Shown here piece after piece: positions 38,190-51,499 of a DNA stretch of 64,000 nucleotides; the first letter of the stretch is position 1, and each line of letters begins with the position of its first letter. The position numbers and the translations under genes were made by a program. Under the pieces are notes generated by a model. It searched no databases. It was not told the origin of the DNA and saw only the letters and a program-made list of their open reading frames with translations. This DNA is from Sitta carolinensis (taxonomy: Eukaryota > Chordata > Aves > Passeriformes > Sittidae): positions 28,431,160-28,495,159 of the forward strand of contig CM063285.1 in NCBI GenBank assembly GCA_032173965.1, given 5' to 3'.

Positions 38190-39554
38190 AGGCATCCCAC
38201 TGGGGGCACAGCACCCCTCTGGTAACTTACAGGCATGAGCATCCCACAAAGGGCCACCAGCTGGGAGCAAGCCATGCCCCACAGAAAAGCTCTGATGTGA
38301 ATGGGCTGAAATATTTTGCATAGGCTCATATGGGCATCTGCAACTTCATTCCTTTTTAGAAATAGGGAGGAGTGCTGGAAAGGGAGGGGGTGGAGCTGCA
38401 AGGGTGCTCGACATGCTGCCCACTCTCTGTGCATGTGCAGGTCATGAAGGTGATAAAACAAACGCTGGCACTCAGGAGTTCAAGGAATGGGCTTCTCTGA
38501 AGAGGCAGTCCACCTGTCCTGTTGGTCCTCTCTCCTGCTTTGCACAGGGCTTGTGAAGGAGTGGGAGAGATCAGCTGAAATTCTTGGTGCTCGCTGGTCT
38601 GTTGATGCACTGCAGGTAATGTGGCCAGAGGAAAGCAGTGCCCAGCAGCTGCTGGCCCAGCAGCTGTAAGGAGCAAGTGGAGTCACGTACAGTGCATACT
38701 GGAGCTGGCAGTACTCAAATGAGGGTTCTGGTGTGGGGCACCTGATCAAGGTGTTTGCTTTTATTACCTCACCTCCACATAGATTTATTGAAGATCCCCA
38801 CAGAGAAGCTGCTGCTGGGGTTTACTCACAGCAGCAAGAAGCTCTCTGGGGTAGCTTTGGAAATTGCCAACCACTATTTCCTCTTCATCCCTGCACTGCT
38901 GGGGGTATTGGTGAAGGAACAATGTCAGCAGACCTGCGCTGGCCACCCAAGCTAACCCAATTTTGGTGTGCACTTACAGGCTGGAAGGAGTGAGGATTTA
39001 AATCCACCATGCAGTAGGCTGCCGGTGGAAGGGAGGCTGCACTGCCTGTCTTGCTGCTGCCCCTGTTGTAGCTAAGATGCAAGAAAAAGGACTGGTAACT
39101 TAAATCAATGCAGTGAGACCAGTTAGTGTTAATTTTGCAGAGCTCTTTATTACTCATGGTACATTCATTTTGTTTATATGCTGTTCTATAAAACTAAATA
39201 GTTCCTCTCTCAGTGGTTTTATACTCTCTAAAGAGCCCTAGCACATTTCTCATCCCATTTCACATTTGTTTGCTTGTTTCTCAAGCCAGTTCTTCCAGTG
39301 TCTCCTAAATCATGTCTACTGTTGCTTGAATCCCTTCCAGTTTCTTGCTATCAGCTCAGTGCCAAAATGAACAAAATATTCATGGTTCATAGCAATATCC
39401 ACTATGACACAGAAACAGGAGCCTTGTGCATCTGAATTTCAGGGCCTCCCCAGTCAAATAACATAAAGATTAGTGCCTTTGTGCCTACAGTGACTGTACA
39501 TTTTTATGCTTTTAATTTATAAATACATAGGATTTCCTTGAGTTAGATTTTAAA

Positions 39555-39606
39555 TCTTCCCCTTCCCCTCCCCGTTCCCCTTTCCCTTCCCCTCATCTTC
39601 CTTCTC
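39555..39606. repeat. Polypyrimidine tract with minus-strand G-quadruplex motif
   Basis: The plus strand is almost pure C/T. Between 39559 and 39592 six C-runs of 3-4 bases are spaced by 1-3 bases, so the minus strand has six G-tracts with very short loops. This is a textbook quadruplex-forming pattern and also a candidate for triplex DNA. Confidence 0.85.
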
Positions 39607-42600
39607 ACTCATTCTTTTCCCAGAATCCAGGATCTGCACTTGTTTTGAGTTAAGAACCCACAAAAGCAGAGCCTTAAACCTGAGCTCATTGCCTGTTATG
39701 CCATTCCTGATCTCTGCAGCATGATCCCTTACTCAAGCAGTGGTATTATGCTCTGCACTCTCTTAAATGTAACACTTTTTTCATGGTTTTAGCCATACAG
39801 TGCCCTGATATATATTACTGACCTCTGTGGTTCAGAATTCCATGTGGAACTTTCAGTTGTTCTGGAGTCAGATGGGGTCCTGGTTTGTTACATTTCATAT
39901 TTATTTCATTGTCAGAGTCCCAAGAGAAGCTGTGGTCTCTGCAAAATCCTGAGCAAGCCACTCTTTTGATGTGTCCTCAAACACATTTTGCTGTTCTCAG
40001 ATGTCCTTAACACAATGTTCATGAAAATCAACCTAGCTGATCTTACCATTCACCATTAATTCCTGGAAACTGTGAAAATATTTTTTTCCTTTAATCCAAG
40101 AGTGAGAATTCTCCCCAGGCTTTCTGCCTAATCCATGTCCCATTGTGTCGTGAGAAACCTGCTTCAGAGCAAGACAGCCTGTTGGCAGGCTCCTGATCAC
40201 CAAAGCACCTTTTCTGGGAGGATGAAACACCAGCCTTCAGACACCACTGCTCTTACATCAGGCAGCTAGGTCACATTCTCAGCTGAGATGAAGCTCCTCA
40301 GACACACCAGCCTTCACAATGCAGTGTCAGCTTTTGGCACACCTTGTGTCAGGGAAAGGCTGACCCATCAGAGACAGCAGCTTGGAGCAGTCCCTTCAAC
40401 ACACACTGAGCAAAAGCTCCAAATTTTGCTTTCCTGGTAGTCTTGGGTTTCATAGCTGTTGCAGGGCCAGGAAGAATTCTCTGTATTTACTACTTTGTAC
40501 TACTGCTTGCTGTGTCTCATTTATTTCACAGCAAATAAAAGTGCACAATAACTATCCCTTCCCTCAGAGAGTAATGTCGGTTCTTAAGCTTTTCTCTCAC
40601 TTAGACAAGACTTTTCCCCTCTGCTGCTTTAAATGTGACATTTTTCTCGGAGGTAGGTGACTTTACAGCCCTGCTGGCTAACCTTGGTAAAAAAGTTTTC
40701 CCAGAAGTTTGATGATGATTCACTGGAATTATCCAGAGCACAGATTCTCCTGTTTAAGCAACTCACACAATTTCTGTCAGCAGCGTGCTTGAACACCAAA
40801 AATTGCCAAGTGATGACAAACCCGAGAAGGGCTGGTGTTGGCAAAGATTTTTCCTGTCATGTCGAGGTTACAGATACTTTAGTGTGTCTGTTCTGGATGC
40901 ACAGCTGTAGGTCCCCTCAGGAAGCACCTTTTCTCCCCAGTAAGATCATATCAGAAAGATGTATTGATCAGAATAACAGTGAAAAGATTAAAGCTGTATT
41001 GCAGAGCGGGGTGTTGAAAAAAGCCTCAAGTGAATGTGTGCGATTGTATTCAGGTCCTGCAGTCTTCTGCTCTTGTTTCCTCCTGTCTTCAGCTCTGCAA
41101 GTGGAAATGAGGTTCAGTGCAAACATTAGACACTTTGTTCCACATATAGCTTCTCATGTAGGTGGGGAAGGGGCCAAGGCTGAGTTTGTTCTCTTCTAGT
41201 CTCTATAAACAACCTGAACATCTTGCAGCTGTCAGAGCACAGACCTTAACGTCTCATAAACCATCTGCAAATCTTTATGTGATATGGAAGATAGAAAGAA
41301 CAGGCAGTGTCTGTGAGTTGTTCTCATTAAAACATCTAATTCAAGCCAGTCTGATGCAAAGTTCAGTTTTTCCAAAGTGTATACTGGTTTTGGGGTATGC
41401 CAGTGGGTCATGGGGTGGTCTCACACTCATGTGGCAAAACAAATACTCTCTGATAATCTTCCCATGGGGACATGCATTGCAAAAATGATCTTGACACTCT
41501 CAGCCTTCTAGGGAATAGTAAGACAGCCTTGGGCTGTGGGACAGTAATGTGGTTTCTGCAAAAGTTTGAGCAGCACAGCCTGAAAACAGATATGGTAGAA
41601 ATGCTTTTGTGGAGAGGGGGATGGAAATTCCCCCATCTCAGGGCAGCCATACCTGGTTCTTCCTTACACCTCATCTGAGCACTCTTCAAGAAGAGTTGTT
41701 GCTGCTGGGGCTGTCTCTGCTCATCAGTGCCACATTCATTTCTCTATACTCTGGTCCAGACCATGGCACACCTAGTTTGCATCTAAATCCACTTTGTCAA
41801 AGAGCTTACAGTAGTGCAGGTCCCAGCATTTATTCTTCCCTCTGCCCTTTTGTTAGAGAAAAATTTCAATTATAGAATACAGGCGATGCAAGTCCACAGC
41901 AGCAGCTTCACTGGCGTGCTTCAAGGTGTCTGCAGAAACTAGCTAGAAAAGGTTGCTCAGCTCATGTTCTACTGAGCAAAGCTCTTGCCTCAATGACTGT
42001 CACAGCCAGACTCAGACACACGTCAGGGATTGGAAGCTTGGGCAGCCACCAAGAAACCTATTTTTAAACTGTCTCTGCTGCATAACATAATATGAGATTA
42101 AACTGCACGATGGTTATGCACTAATTGCTTACAGTGAAGCCACAGGAGGCCAGAGGGGTGGGACTGGGGTTCCCAGTTCTGCCACCCCCACATCCACCCA
42201 CTGTCCCCCAAGGGCTGCGGGGAGCTCCATCGCCTCCGAGCTTTCGGAGCACAGTGCTAACAGTCAGACTTTCAGGCCCTGCCCAAGAGCAGGTTTTTCA
42301 CTTTCTAAGGCATGCAGTGACTTTTCAGGAAGGTTTTCTGCATGGCTTGTACTTTCTAAGAAATGAGCTGAAGCGAAGCCAAGAGCCAAGAAGCAAGTTT
42401 ACTTACCTGCCTCATGGACAGCAGGCACTATGTACATGACCAGAAAAAATCCCTGCAGATCAGATAGAGGTGTAAAACCCCATCAAAACACTTGAGAGAT
42501 GGACTGAGAGGTTTTTCACATGAACAACAAGATGAGATCTCTTTTAAACTTAGCTGAAATGAAAAGAAGGTGGGGAGTTTTTTTATTGCTACTAGAAACA

Positions 42601-45600
42601 TTTTTCAGTTTGACCCAGAAATGGCACGGATTTCCAACCTCAAAGTAGTTTATTGAGGCTTGGGTTTAAAGTAATCTCTGTATGAGAGGGAAAGGCTACT
42701 TCTCAGCCAGCAGGCAGAACTGGAGCTGGGGGGATGGCTGGTGGTTCTGGCTCCTTAGGTATGAATCAGAAGGAATTGCTGTTGGTAACTACAGCCAAGA
42801 GTAAATATTTGGGTGAGGGAGCCATAACTAGGCATGTCATCTAACTAATTGTAAGCTAGGTCTGGAAATCCGATGAGTGATTTGGTGTCTATCTTCCCAT
42901 GAATACCACAGGGATATAACTGCCTTTTAAAATGAAGAGATGATAAAACTGCTTTATAAATTTATAAAAAGTCAGTGTGGCAGCATGCTTGGAAAGCTAA
43001 AGATGGGGTAAGGCAGGGTCTTATGGTGGTATGACCTTTTATAGAACTAATAATAAATTTGGGGTTTTGGACTGACATACTCTAATGTCTATACCAACTA
43101 AGGGGAAAGAGTTCCAGGATAATATCTAGATGAATGATGAAAACAAATCAACACCAATTTGCACACATACTTTCATTTAAATGGAGGTAGAACTGTGTAA
43201 GAACAAGGCCCCAGAGCCCTCAGCTGAACACACAGCAGATGAAGCAGGTTATATCCCATGAGGTGGTGCCCCAAAATTGTGGCTTTGGGGTGACACCATG
43301 CTTACAGAGGAACTATCATCCCTGCCAGGCTCGGCTGTCTATGGCCCTCTGTAATCATGTGTTTACATTTCCATTTAAATTTACCTGCAAGTCTGATTTT
43401 TCTAGAGTTTTAACATACTTTGTTTTGATAGATAATTACTACAGTCCTGTAATATGTTTTACTTGGAGTTTATTAATCTGCTCCCAGCTATAATTCCATC
43501 TTAGCCTAGTTTTGTCTAAGAAATATGAAATATTTTGTTATTCCTAGAGCAACAGATGTGAATATCAACCTGAGGATGGGAAGATCATCAAGTGCACAGA
43601 ACAGTATTTTTCAATTATATTTCAAGAAACTCTTTATATTGAGTCTTTCTGAGAGGAGACACTTCTTTTTGAGCCACGGATCACAATGAAGTTTTACTTT
43701 ATGGAAGCTATAGGAGAGCATGCTATAGTTTTCATTTATTTGCCCATGGAAATTGTAACTGTGCATTTGTCATGGATTAGTCATATACACTACAGAACAA
43801 TGTTTGTGGTTATCCCATTTTTTTCCCTTTTGCAATCTGAAAAAAAAGGCTACATCTTTGTATCAAAATTGGGTTTGATCTCATCTGGGACACGCAATGA
43901 TGAAACAAGAGGAAATATCAGGGCCCTGGTGATACCTGTGAGGTAACTGGTACCTGCTAACATGTTGTCTTCCTAGACTTTAGTAGGATTTCAAGCTAGG
44001 TTTGCCCTAGAGTTGATGCTAAAATTTTCCTGACTTGCCATTTAACCTTACCACCCACCCACTTTTGAGAGTCCTACTGGGTGTGAATTCCCAATATGTT
44101 GCTCTCAGCCTTCACAAGTGAAAATTGTATGAACAATTCATCTGAAGATCAGGCCCCCAGTTCTACTGTCCCAGAGGTTTTTGAGGGATGCAGGCACAGA
44201 AAAATAGTCAAGGTGCTATTTCTTTTTTGGGCTAGGATGTGATATGTCATACTAACCACAGTGGGTGTAGAAAGCTGCACCTACATTCATCTAATGCTTC
44301 CCTAGTAACTCAGAAACTGAGACTTTAATGCTTTTTTGTTAAATTTCACTCTAGAGGTAGCCTGAGATTTCCCTCCATATTAGAAGACACCAAAAGAATA
44401 TTTCATATGATGCCAGCTGGTAATTACTACAAATTAGTGACAGGAAATATGGAGCTGAAACTTGCACTGAATCAAGCCATGCCTCTACAGACTGTTGCAT
44501 GGGAGCAGCTCACTGTGAGATCAGGAAGTCCAACAGCCTTTGCTAAAAACAGTCCCCTTTATTTAACTTTCGCTTCTTCTCTCAGTTTTGGGATGATGGG
44601 ATTCCAAAGAGACGTTCCTGTTTCTTTTCTCTCCTCCGTTCCATTCAGGCGGCTGGTGCTCAGGGCTGCTGGAGGGGAAGGAGGGCGAGCACGCTGTGCC
44701 TGTCCCGAGCAGCCCTGCCTTGGGCAATACCAGCGGTGGGCTGTCGAGAGGGAGCCGAGCCCTGCTCCTCAACCCTGTGCTGGCCTTGCCCCAAGGGTCA
44801 CTTGTCTGCTGGGAATGGGCTGCTGTTCAGCGTGCTCCTTCCCACTGCCAGTTCCCAAGGCACAGACACCCTGGCTCAGCACACATACAAACTGCTGCCA
44901 CAGAAGGCGAGGGTGAATAGTGGCAGCTCTCCCCATGTTTGTGAGTAATTCCTGTGTAATGAAACGGCATTTCATCCACAACTGCTATGAAATAGTCAAA
45001 GTATTGGTGAGGCAATAAGACGAAATAAATCTCTGGTTAAAACTGATAACCCGTGTTTATTTATTTGAAAAGCCTGTGAAGAAGAAGAAGAAAAATTGGA
45101 TTCTGCCAGGTTTGTGGAGAAGAAGGTGGCACTGCAGTTAGTAAATCCTGCTCAAAGGCTTCTCAATCCAGTAGCTACTTTCACTCAGTTGGGAAGGAAA
45201 GGGTAGCCAAAGAGGACAGAGAAACAGTCAGTAATTGCCTTCCTCTCCCCCGCTTCCCATCCATATCAAGACCAGGTGTTTGGCTAAAGCCTGCGAGATT
45301 CCACAAGTACAGCCCCTGACTGACAGTGACACTTGTTTCCAGGCCCATTATGTCACCATAGAAATTTCTCTTTTATCTGTGCTTTTTATCAAGTAGTAAA
45401 AGATGAGGACAGCCTGGTGCCTTTCACACTGTGGCCACAGCCTGTGTGCAGGCACTCGTGTGCACAGGCATGAACACGTGTGCCAGCTGGGCTGGCAGGG
45501 AAGGAAGGGGCTGCTGGCTGCTGCCACCCTGCAGGCTGGGAGGGATGCTCAGCACACCCAACTCCGCTGGACACGGGGCTTTCTGGACCAGGCAAAGTGG

Positions 45601-46495
45601 GGCCAAGCTATGGCCACGTGTCCTGCAATTCCCCCCACTGCAAAAACAAATCCTTTCTAAGCAACAGCTTCCTCTTTGAAAGAAAGTAACACTCCTCGGT
45701 GAAAACCAGACAGCGGCCTGAAAGAAAAGCTTTTTAAAAAACCTCAAATACAGGTTTGTTCATTGCGCACAATGGGCTTTTTGTTCTTTGCATGGTTGTG
45801 AATACAGATGTGCAAGACATTTGCATGTGCTGTCTCTTTGCAGAGTTCTGGCCCCTGGTCAGGCAGGGAGCACAGTGGCAGGCAGCTCCAGGATGCTTCC
45901 AGAAGCAGCAGGGATGGGTTATGCAGTGGCTCATGCTTGGCCGCTCAAGTTTGAAAGCACAGCTCATGTCAGCTCACATGAACCCCCTTCCTGATCCCCC
46001 TTCTCCTGGGAGCACTGCTGAGGAATGGCAACTGCTTGTCCACATTTGGTGACCCCACAAACCCGGTTGTTGCAGGTCTCATCTGGGCTCCTGCAGAGGT
46101 GGCACCAGTGACATGTGCCCAGAGAGTGTCACTGAACACTGTCACTTGCTAATGTGTTTGTCCAGGTAACTGGGATTTAACCTGTGCCCAAACCATGTGA
46201 ACACATGGGTCTGGGAAATGTGAACGTATAGGGCAGTCATCGCTTTCCTAGCATGTATATCTGACAAAATCAGAATGTTTGTTTTATGGTTAAGTTATTA
46301 AATTTAATTGCTCTGAAGCAGTTGAAGACCAGTACTTTTTTACACAACATATATCTGGGTGAAGAAACTCATTGCCAGGGAATATCAGAGGACCCATTTG
46401 TGCTAGGTGTGTCCATTGGGATTAAATAATTATTTGGATAGAACCTCCAGCTCACAAACTCTTCAAAATGCTAATAAGCAAACGGCAGGACTTAC

Positions 46496-46527
46496 CAAGG
46501 CAAATTCATTCTGGCAAGGCAAATTCA
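46496..46527 (+). repeat. Short direct repeat, 13 bp, period 19
   Basis: CAAGGCAAATTCA occurs at 46496-46508 and again at 46515-46527. It looks like a small local tandem duplication. Confidence 0.7.
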
Positions 46528-47107
46528 CTTGCCCTGGCTCCAATAATCTTGTCCAAATACTTATCCAAAATCTTGGAGACAGGATACTGGTCCATTCAGG
46601 CCAGCAATCTGACGCACATCCCCGTTCTCCTGTTGTAAAATCTATCTCATGGCTGTAATAATTAATCAGCTGGAAACAACCCAAGCCCAAAGAACAATGT
46701 CATGGCACTGAATACATATTTACTCAGTCAGGGAAGGCAATGAAAAAAGGAGTTTCACTCCAAACAGAGCAGAAACACCTACCAGAGATGAGCAGAATGA
46801 GAGTGCAGTCTCAGTGGTCGGGCTTTTGCAAAACTGCTGCCCAATCATGACAAAAATGGAGTTGAACTCAATGCTGTTGAGCACTACTGCCCATCTGACA
46901 CTAACTGCATCCATATTTGCAGGATACACCCAGTTTGGCAGGATTTTAAATAGAAATGGGATCAGAGATAAATAATATTTCATTTTTAAAAAAAGTTTCC
47001 AAAGTGTTTATACGGGGTTTTGTCAGCATGAAGGTAGGCAGCTTGGGAACAAGGTGGGCAGGCTCTGCCCTGGATCCTGGAAAGAAGAGATGATAAACAG
47101 TGTGGGG

Positions 47108-47147
47108 TTCCCACTAGAGAAACAATCAACTGTTTCTCTAGTGGGAA
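47108..47147. repeat. Perfect hairpin, 17-bp arms, 6-base loop
   Basis: The arm TTCCCACTAGAGAAACA is followed by ATCAAC and then the exact reverse complement of the arm. Mixed base composition makes this unlikely by chance, and the absence of mismatches suggests a recent origin or constraint. It lies inside an open frame (47054-47392) that I do not recognise. It is shorter than typical microRNA precursors. Confidence 0.9.
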
Positions 47148-49254
47148 AAAAAGGAGCTACTGGCATTCTCTGGATGCATAAGAAGGTGTGCAGATTGTCA
47201 GCTGAAGGATATTACTGCCTGAAGGACTCTGAACTTTACGAAAGGTGCGGCTGCTACAGTAAGAAGTGTGTAAAAGATCTTCAAATGAAGCTGAAGGCTA
47301 TGGACACTACTAAGAGTAAGGTCTTTATCAATTTGGCCTCTGCCAAAAATCCAGAAGAACTGGCCTCAACCAATGCATATAAATTTTATTAGGCAGATAA
47401 AATTCTCAGCATAAATTTGGCACAAATTTTTATTCAAGAGCATGATTTACCCTTCCAAAAAGAGAAGGTCCCCACTCTTTTCAAACTGACACAGCATTCA
47501 GAAAGGTAACCTGAGCTTTGGCCAAACAGACCAGGTTTGCTGCAAGGAGAGGTGTCTAGGAAAAGTGCAATTGGCTTGTGAGTTACAGCAGCTCCCACAG
47601 CCTGAGACCTCTGGACATCAAGGTATGGCCATTCAGGCCCTGCACCCCTGATGCAGAGGTACCCCAGCATCTGAGCTGATGTGGGGATATCCTGGAGGAT
47701 ATCTTTGCTGTCTCTGTCCTAACAAGGAACTTGAGGCATCACTTAGCACATATTAAGGGATGTGCAACATAAGAGCTGTAGTAAGGGACAAACCACGTTC
47801 TTGTCTCCAGATCAACAAAAGCCATTGGAAAAAGCAGCAGAGGTGCTGGGCAGGACATCCTTCCCCAGATCCCATGACAACACTTCTTTAGAAACCCTCA
47901 AGCACACTTTTCCTCCATCCTTGGTCTCCAGCAGGATACAGATCAATATGGGGGCTTTGGAGCCATACCTGTTGACCTGACAGCCATACCTGATGCCTTC
48001 ACCTCTTCCACTGGGGGCAACTGGCTTGGGGCAGGCAGCTTGCTCTTCCTCACACTGCTCTTTGAAGCTGAAACCTACAGTTTGTAACAAATTACTTCAA
48101 ATTAGCACATGAAGAAACATCCAAAGGAGAACCAAAATAACCCAGACAGCTTCATGCCTATTGACACCAGGCTTTCTTTTGTGAGGCAATTGGATGGCTT
48201 GGCATTGTGTGTCATTTAGCACAGCAGACAAAAAAGCACCTTTTGTCTAGAGGGTGCCAGCCGCTGCCGGGCTGCATGCATCTGGCCACGGGCACCAGCT
48301 CCCGGAGTGCCACTGGGGATGTTTGTGCTGCTTCCAAGGGAAGGGAATCCAGTGCACATCCTGTTGGCTTCACCTGAAGTGACCCAGCTGGGACATTGTT
48401 TCAGCTTGGCAGGACTGTGGTGATTATGTGCGCAGAGAGTGGGAGGGGTAATAATTCTGATGAAGTGACCTTGGGTACCACTGTCCTGCACCTGAATGCT
48501 CAGAGTCCCAGAGCAGCAAGAAGCTTCTTTACACAAGAAGGTGGTGTTTGGTTAACTACAGCAACTAAATAAAAATTGCATCACCCTGACTTACTGAGAT
48601 GGATGTTCTTCCAGCTAATCCCCTTTCTTTTCTTCATCAAGGCTATGTTACCTCAAATTAGCATTTGCTGCAGACAGTCAGACTGGATCAGTGGGATGGG
48701 ATAACTTCTTCCTGCAGCTAAGCCTGCAGTGAACTTGATTTAGGATCATCTGTCTGCTTTTAAAGACCTTATTCAGAGGGAAATTTAAAGGTTTAAGTAG
48801 CACTATTTAGAACCCAGTTAACCAAATTTCTGTGAATGAATGTGGACTTGATGTAAATGTAATTCCCTCCTATTTATTTTGCTGCTCTGGTTTTGCTTTT
48901 CTTCTATCCTGTCTGGAACCTGGAAGTATAAAACCATAAAACGCACAAGCTCAGGTGAGGATAACTTCAGCAGAGGTGGCCATTGGCTGTGTGAAGGAAG
49001 CCTTGTTGCCACAGCATCATGAACTTCCCAGCTCATATTAACCAGTTGCTGTGCTGGTCGCTGGAACAGCAGGAACTGGTTGGGACATTTGGGTGCATTA
49101 CCCAAGGGAGGATGTATTCAGGTCATGTGGGTGCCCAGGCAGACTCCCCAGAATAGCTGAGGGGCCAGGCATAGCAGAGTGGGTTGTTGATCTCTAGGTA
49201 ACTGATTCTAAACTGATATTTCAACTTTTTTTCTTTCAGAAAGCTTGCACTTAC

Positions 49255-49385
49255 ATTTTAGTCATAGAATCATTTACTCCTAGATCATCAAGCCCAAACA
49301 TTAACCAAATGGTTAATGACCAAGCCTACCACTAAACCATGTCCCTAAGTGCCACATCTACACACAATTAATTTTAGAATTATTC
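49255..49385 (-). mobile_element. CR1 LINE fragment, 3' end, minus orientation
   Basis: The plus strand reads TCATAGAATCAT, then AGATCATCAAGCCCAAACATTAACC, then CCACTAAACCATGTCCCTAAGTGCCACATCTACAC. This is the reverse complement of the 3' end of common bird CR1 subfamilies (from memory of the consensus). It is truncated, as most CR1 copies are. Confidence 0.88.
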
Positions 49386-49394
49386 ATTCTGTGT

Positions 49395-49826
49395 AGAAAG
49401 GCCTTGAGCAGAAGCCGAGTGAGGAGTGGCTGAGGTCACCTGGTCTGTTCAGCCTGGAAAAGAGGAGACTGAGGGGAGAAGTTATCATGGTGTACTGCTT
49501 CCTTGTGAGGGGAAGCAGAGCCAGGCAGTGATGTCTTCTCTGTGGTGACCAATGACAGGACCAATGGGAGTGGCAGGAAGCTGTGTCAGGGAAGATTGAG
49601 GTTGGATATTAGGAAAAGGTTCTTCACCCAGAGGGTAGTTGGACACTGGAACAGGCTCCTCAGGGAACTGATCACAGCACCAGCCTGACTGAACTCAAGA
49701 AGTGTTTGGACAATACTCTCAGGCATGTGGTGAGACTCTTGGGGCTGTCCTGTGCAGGGCCAGGAGTTGGATTTTGATGATCGTGGTGGGTCCCTTCAAC
49801 CTCAGGAGATTCTATTATTCTATATA
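49395..49826 (+). mobile_element. CR1 LINE fragment, 3' end, plus orientation
   Basis: Typical CR1 3' sequence runs in order: AGCCTGGAAAAGAGGAGACTGAGGGGAGA, TTGGATATTAGGAAAAGGTTCTTCACCCAGAGGGT, TGGAACAGGCTCC, and the tail GGTCCCTTCAACCTCAGGAGATTCTATTATTCTAT. It is 5'-truncated and lies immediately right of a CR1 fragment in the opposite orientation. AT-rich sequence (ATAATTAATATTATATAATTAATT) follows the tail. Confidence 0.9.
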
Positions 49827-50326
49827 ATTAATATTATATAATTAATTTTAGAAGAGACCTTCGAAATGTTAATGAAGAGGACTTGTATCAGCTTTGCTCA
49901 TGCTCATCATTTGCATTTTCCCTGTAAGTTTTCCTCTACCAATAAACATCAAATGCTCACAAAGTCTCTGTGATACCAAGAAACATGTGTCTCCAAACAG
50001 CAGTCACTGGATTAGCAATATTCTCCCAAAATGCACTGAGCCATGGCACTATAAGGCCTTCCAGCAAAAAAGGAATTACCTCATTTTCTCCAGCAAAGTA
50101 TGGCAAATGCCAAAGGAAGCGGCAAAAAGCGCAAATGCAAGGATGAGTCACACCGCGTGTGCTGGGGCAGCGGAAGCATCAGGGAAATGGCTTTTAGGGA
50201 GAGACATCTTGAATGGCACATATTGAATCTGCAGGGTCCTCTGCCCTCATGGCAGCAGGGATGTGGCTGTGCACAGCGGGGTGCCACAGCACCCCACGGG
50301 AAGATGCAGCACCCCCAGAGGCACGC

Positions 50327-50346
50327 GGGCTGTGCGGGTGGGTGGG
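50327..50346 (+). repeat. G-quadruplex-type motif
   Basis: Four GGG tracts occur in 20 bases with loops of 6, 1 and 1 bases. It is a weaker candidate than the tract near 39559-39592 because of the longer first loop and minimal tract length. Confidence 0.65.
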
Positions 50347-51499
50347 TGCACACCCCCAGCTCGTGCTCCATGAGCGGCACTGGGGGAAACAAGGCAGTGT
50401 TTTGGGGCAGGGGAAAGCCCCACACTGGTGGCTCAGGGCTGCCACTGCCATGTTTTATGTAATCCGTGTGCATTGCTTTATCCTTTTCCATCGTGTGGCT
50501 GTCCACTGGAGGCAAAAAGGCTTATGTGACACAATAGACAATTCTGGTTCAAAATCCAAAACATAGCCTTCTCCTAGTACTATGAAGAAAATCAACTCTA
50601 CCCTAGCCAAAAGCAGCACATTCTCCACTCCTTATCCCACACCTTTTATGTCATGCTTAGTCCAGCAGTATCCAATACATCCTAATTAACCACAACCCCT
50701 TCCCATCCTTTGAAAAATACACATATATCTTCCCTTAGGACCACCCCTGCAAAATGTCTGTGAAGTGTCCACAGAATGTCCATTAAGTTCATTTAGTCCA
50801 GGACTTTGGCCCCAGCCAAACCCAGCACACTTCCTCAAGGGTGGTACAGGATCAAAGTATTCCCTAGAAATGCCCAGAGCATTGCTGGAGGCTACCTACG
50901 AGACGATAAAAGCACCAAGCCATAGAGCTGAGGAAAAATGGAGGGTGGGGCGAGGGGGCTTGGCAGGGTCCTACAGACTGATGGGGAAGAGGGCAGGAAG
51001 GCAGCCAGGGAGGAGGGATAAAGGAGGACCAGACGGGAAAGGATACGAGGCAGACTCCAGCTGCAGGAGTCACACAGAGCACACGTGAAACGGCTGAAAC
51101 CTGGCTAAAGGAACCAAAGATGTGAAGGGAAGCCAAATGGAAAACAAAAATGAAGGCAGGAAGAGCTGGGCTGGGCTGCAGCAGCCCCACAAATACCCAG
51201 GTGGCTGAATGTGCATAAAAATGCCATGACCACCTGTACACTCAACACAGCCTCCCGGGACACTGAGACTGACCCCACCCCAGGCACTAAACCACACTTT
51301 AACAACCATCAGCTCTTGAGGGCTTACACCAGAAACAAGCCCACACCCCTATCTACATGTCTCTATTTTCTTGCCCTCAGGGAACTGTACTCAGAAAAGT
51401 ATCTGAGCTCCTGGGTCTGACAGACCTGTGCCTTGTCATATGCAAGAGCACCTTTAAAATACTACAGTGACTTGTGTGGCAGTAATTTTTTAAGTTCTT

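Larger units (their letters stand above)
37241..49254. other. Intergenic region, no gene recognised
   Basis: This 12-kb stretch holds a degenerate GTGCATG-type repeat (38098-38189), a C/T tract with G-quadruplex potential on the minus strand (39559-39592) and a perfect hairpin (47108-47147). Open frames at 40657-41199, 44407-44916 and 47054-47392 are stop-free runs; at least the first and third begin at GTG rather than ATG, and none resembles a family I know. Confidence 0.7.

Noticed and set aside
40657..41199. 180-codon plus-strand open frame
   Set aside because: It starts at GTG and has no recognisable domain, splice context or codon bias; judged a chance run.
44407..44916. 169-codon plus-strand open frame
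   Set aside because: Its right half is a GC-rich patch open in several frames on both strands; no domain or homology is recognised.
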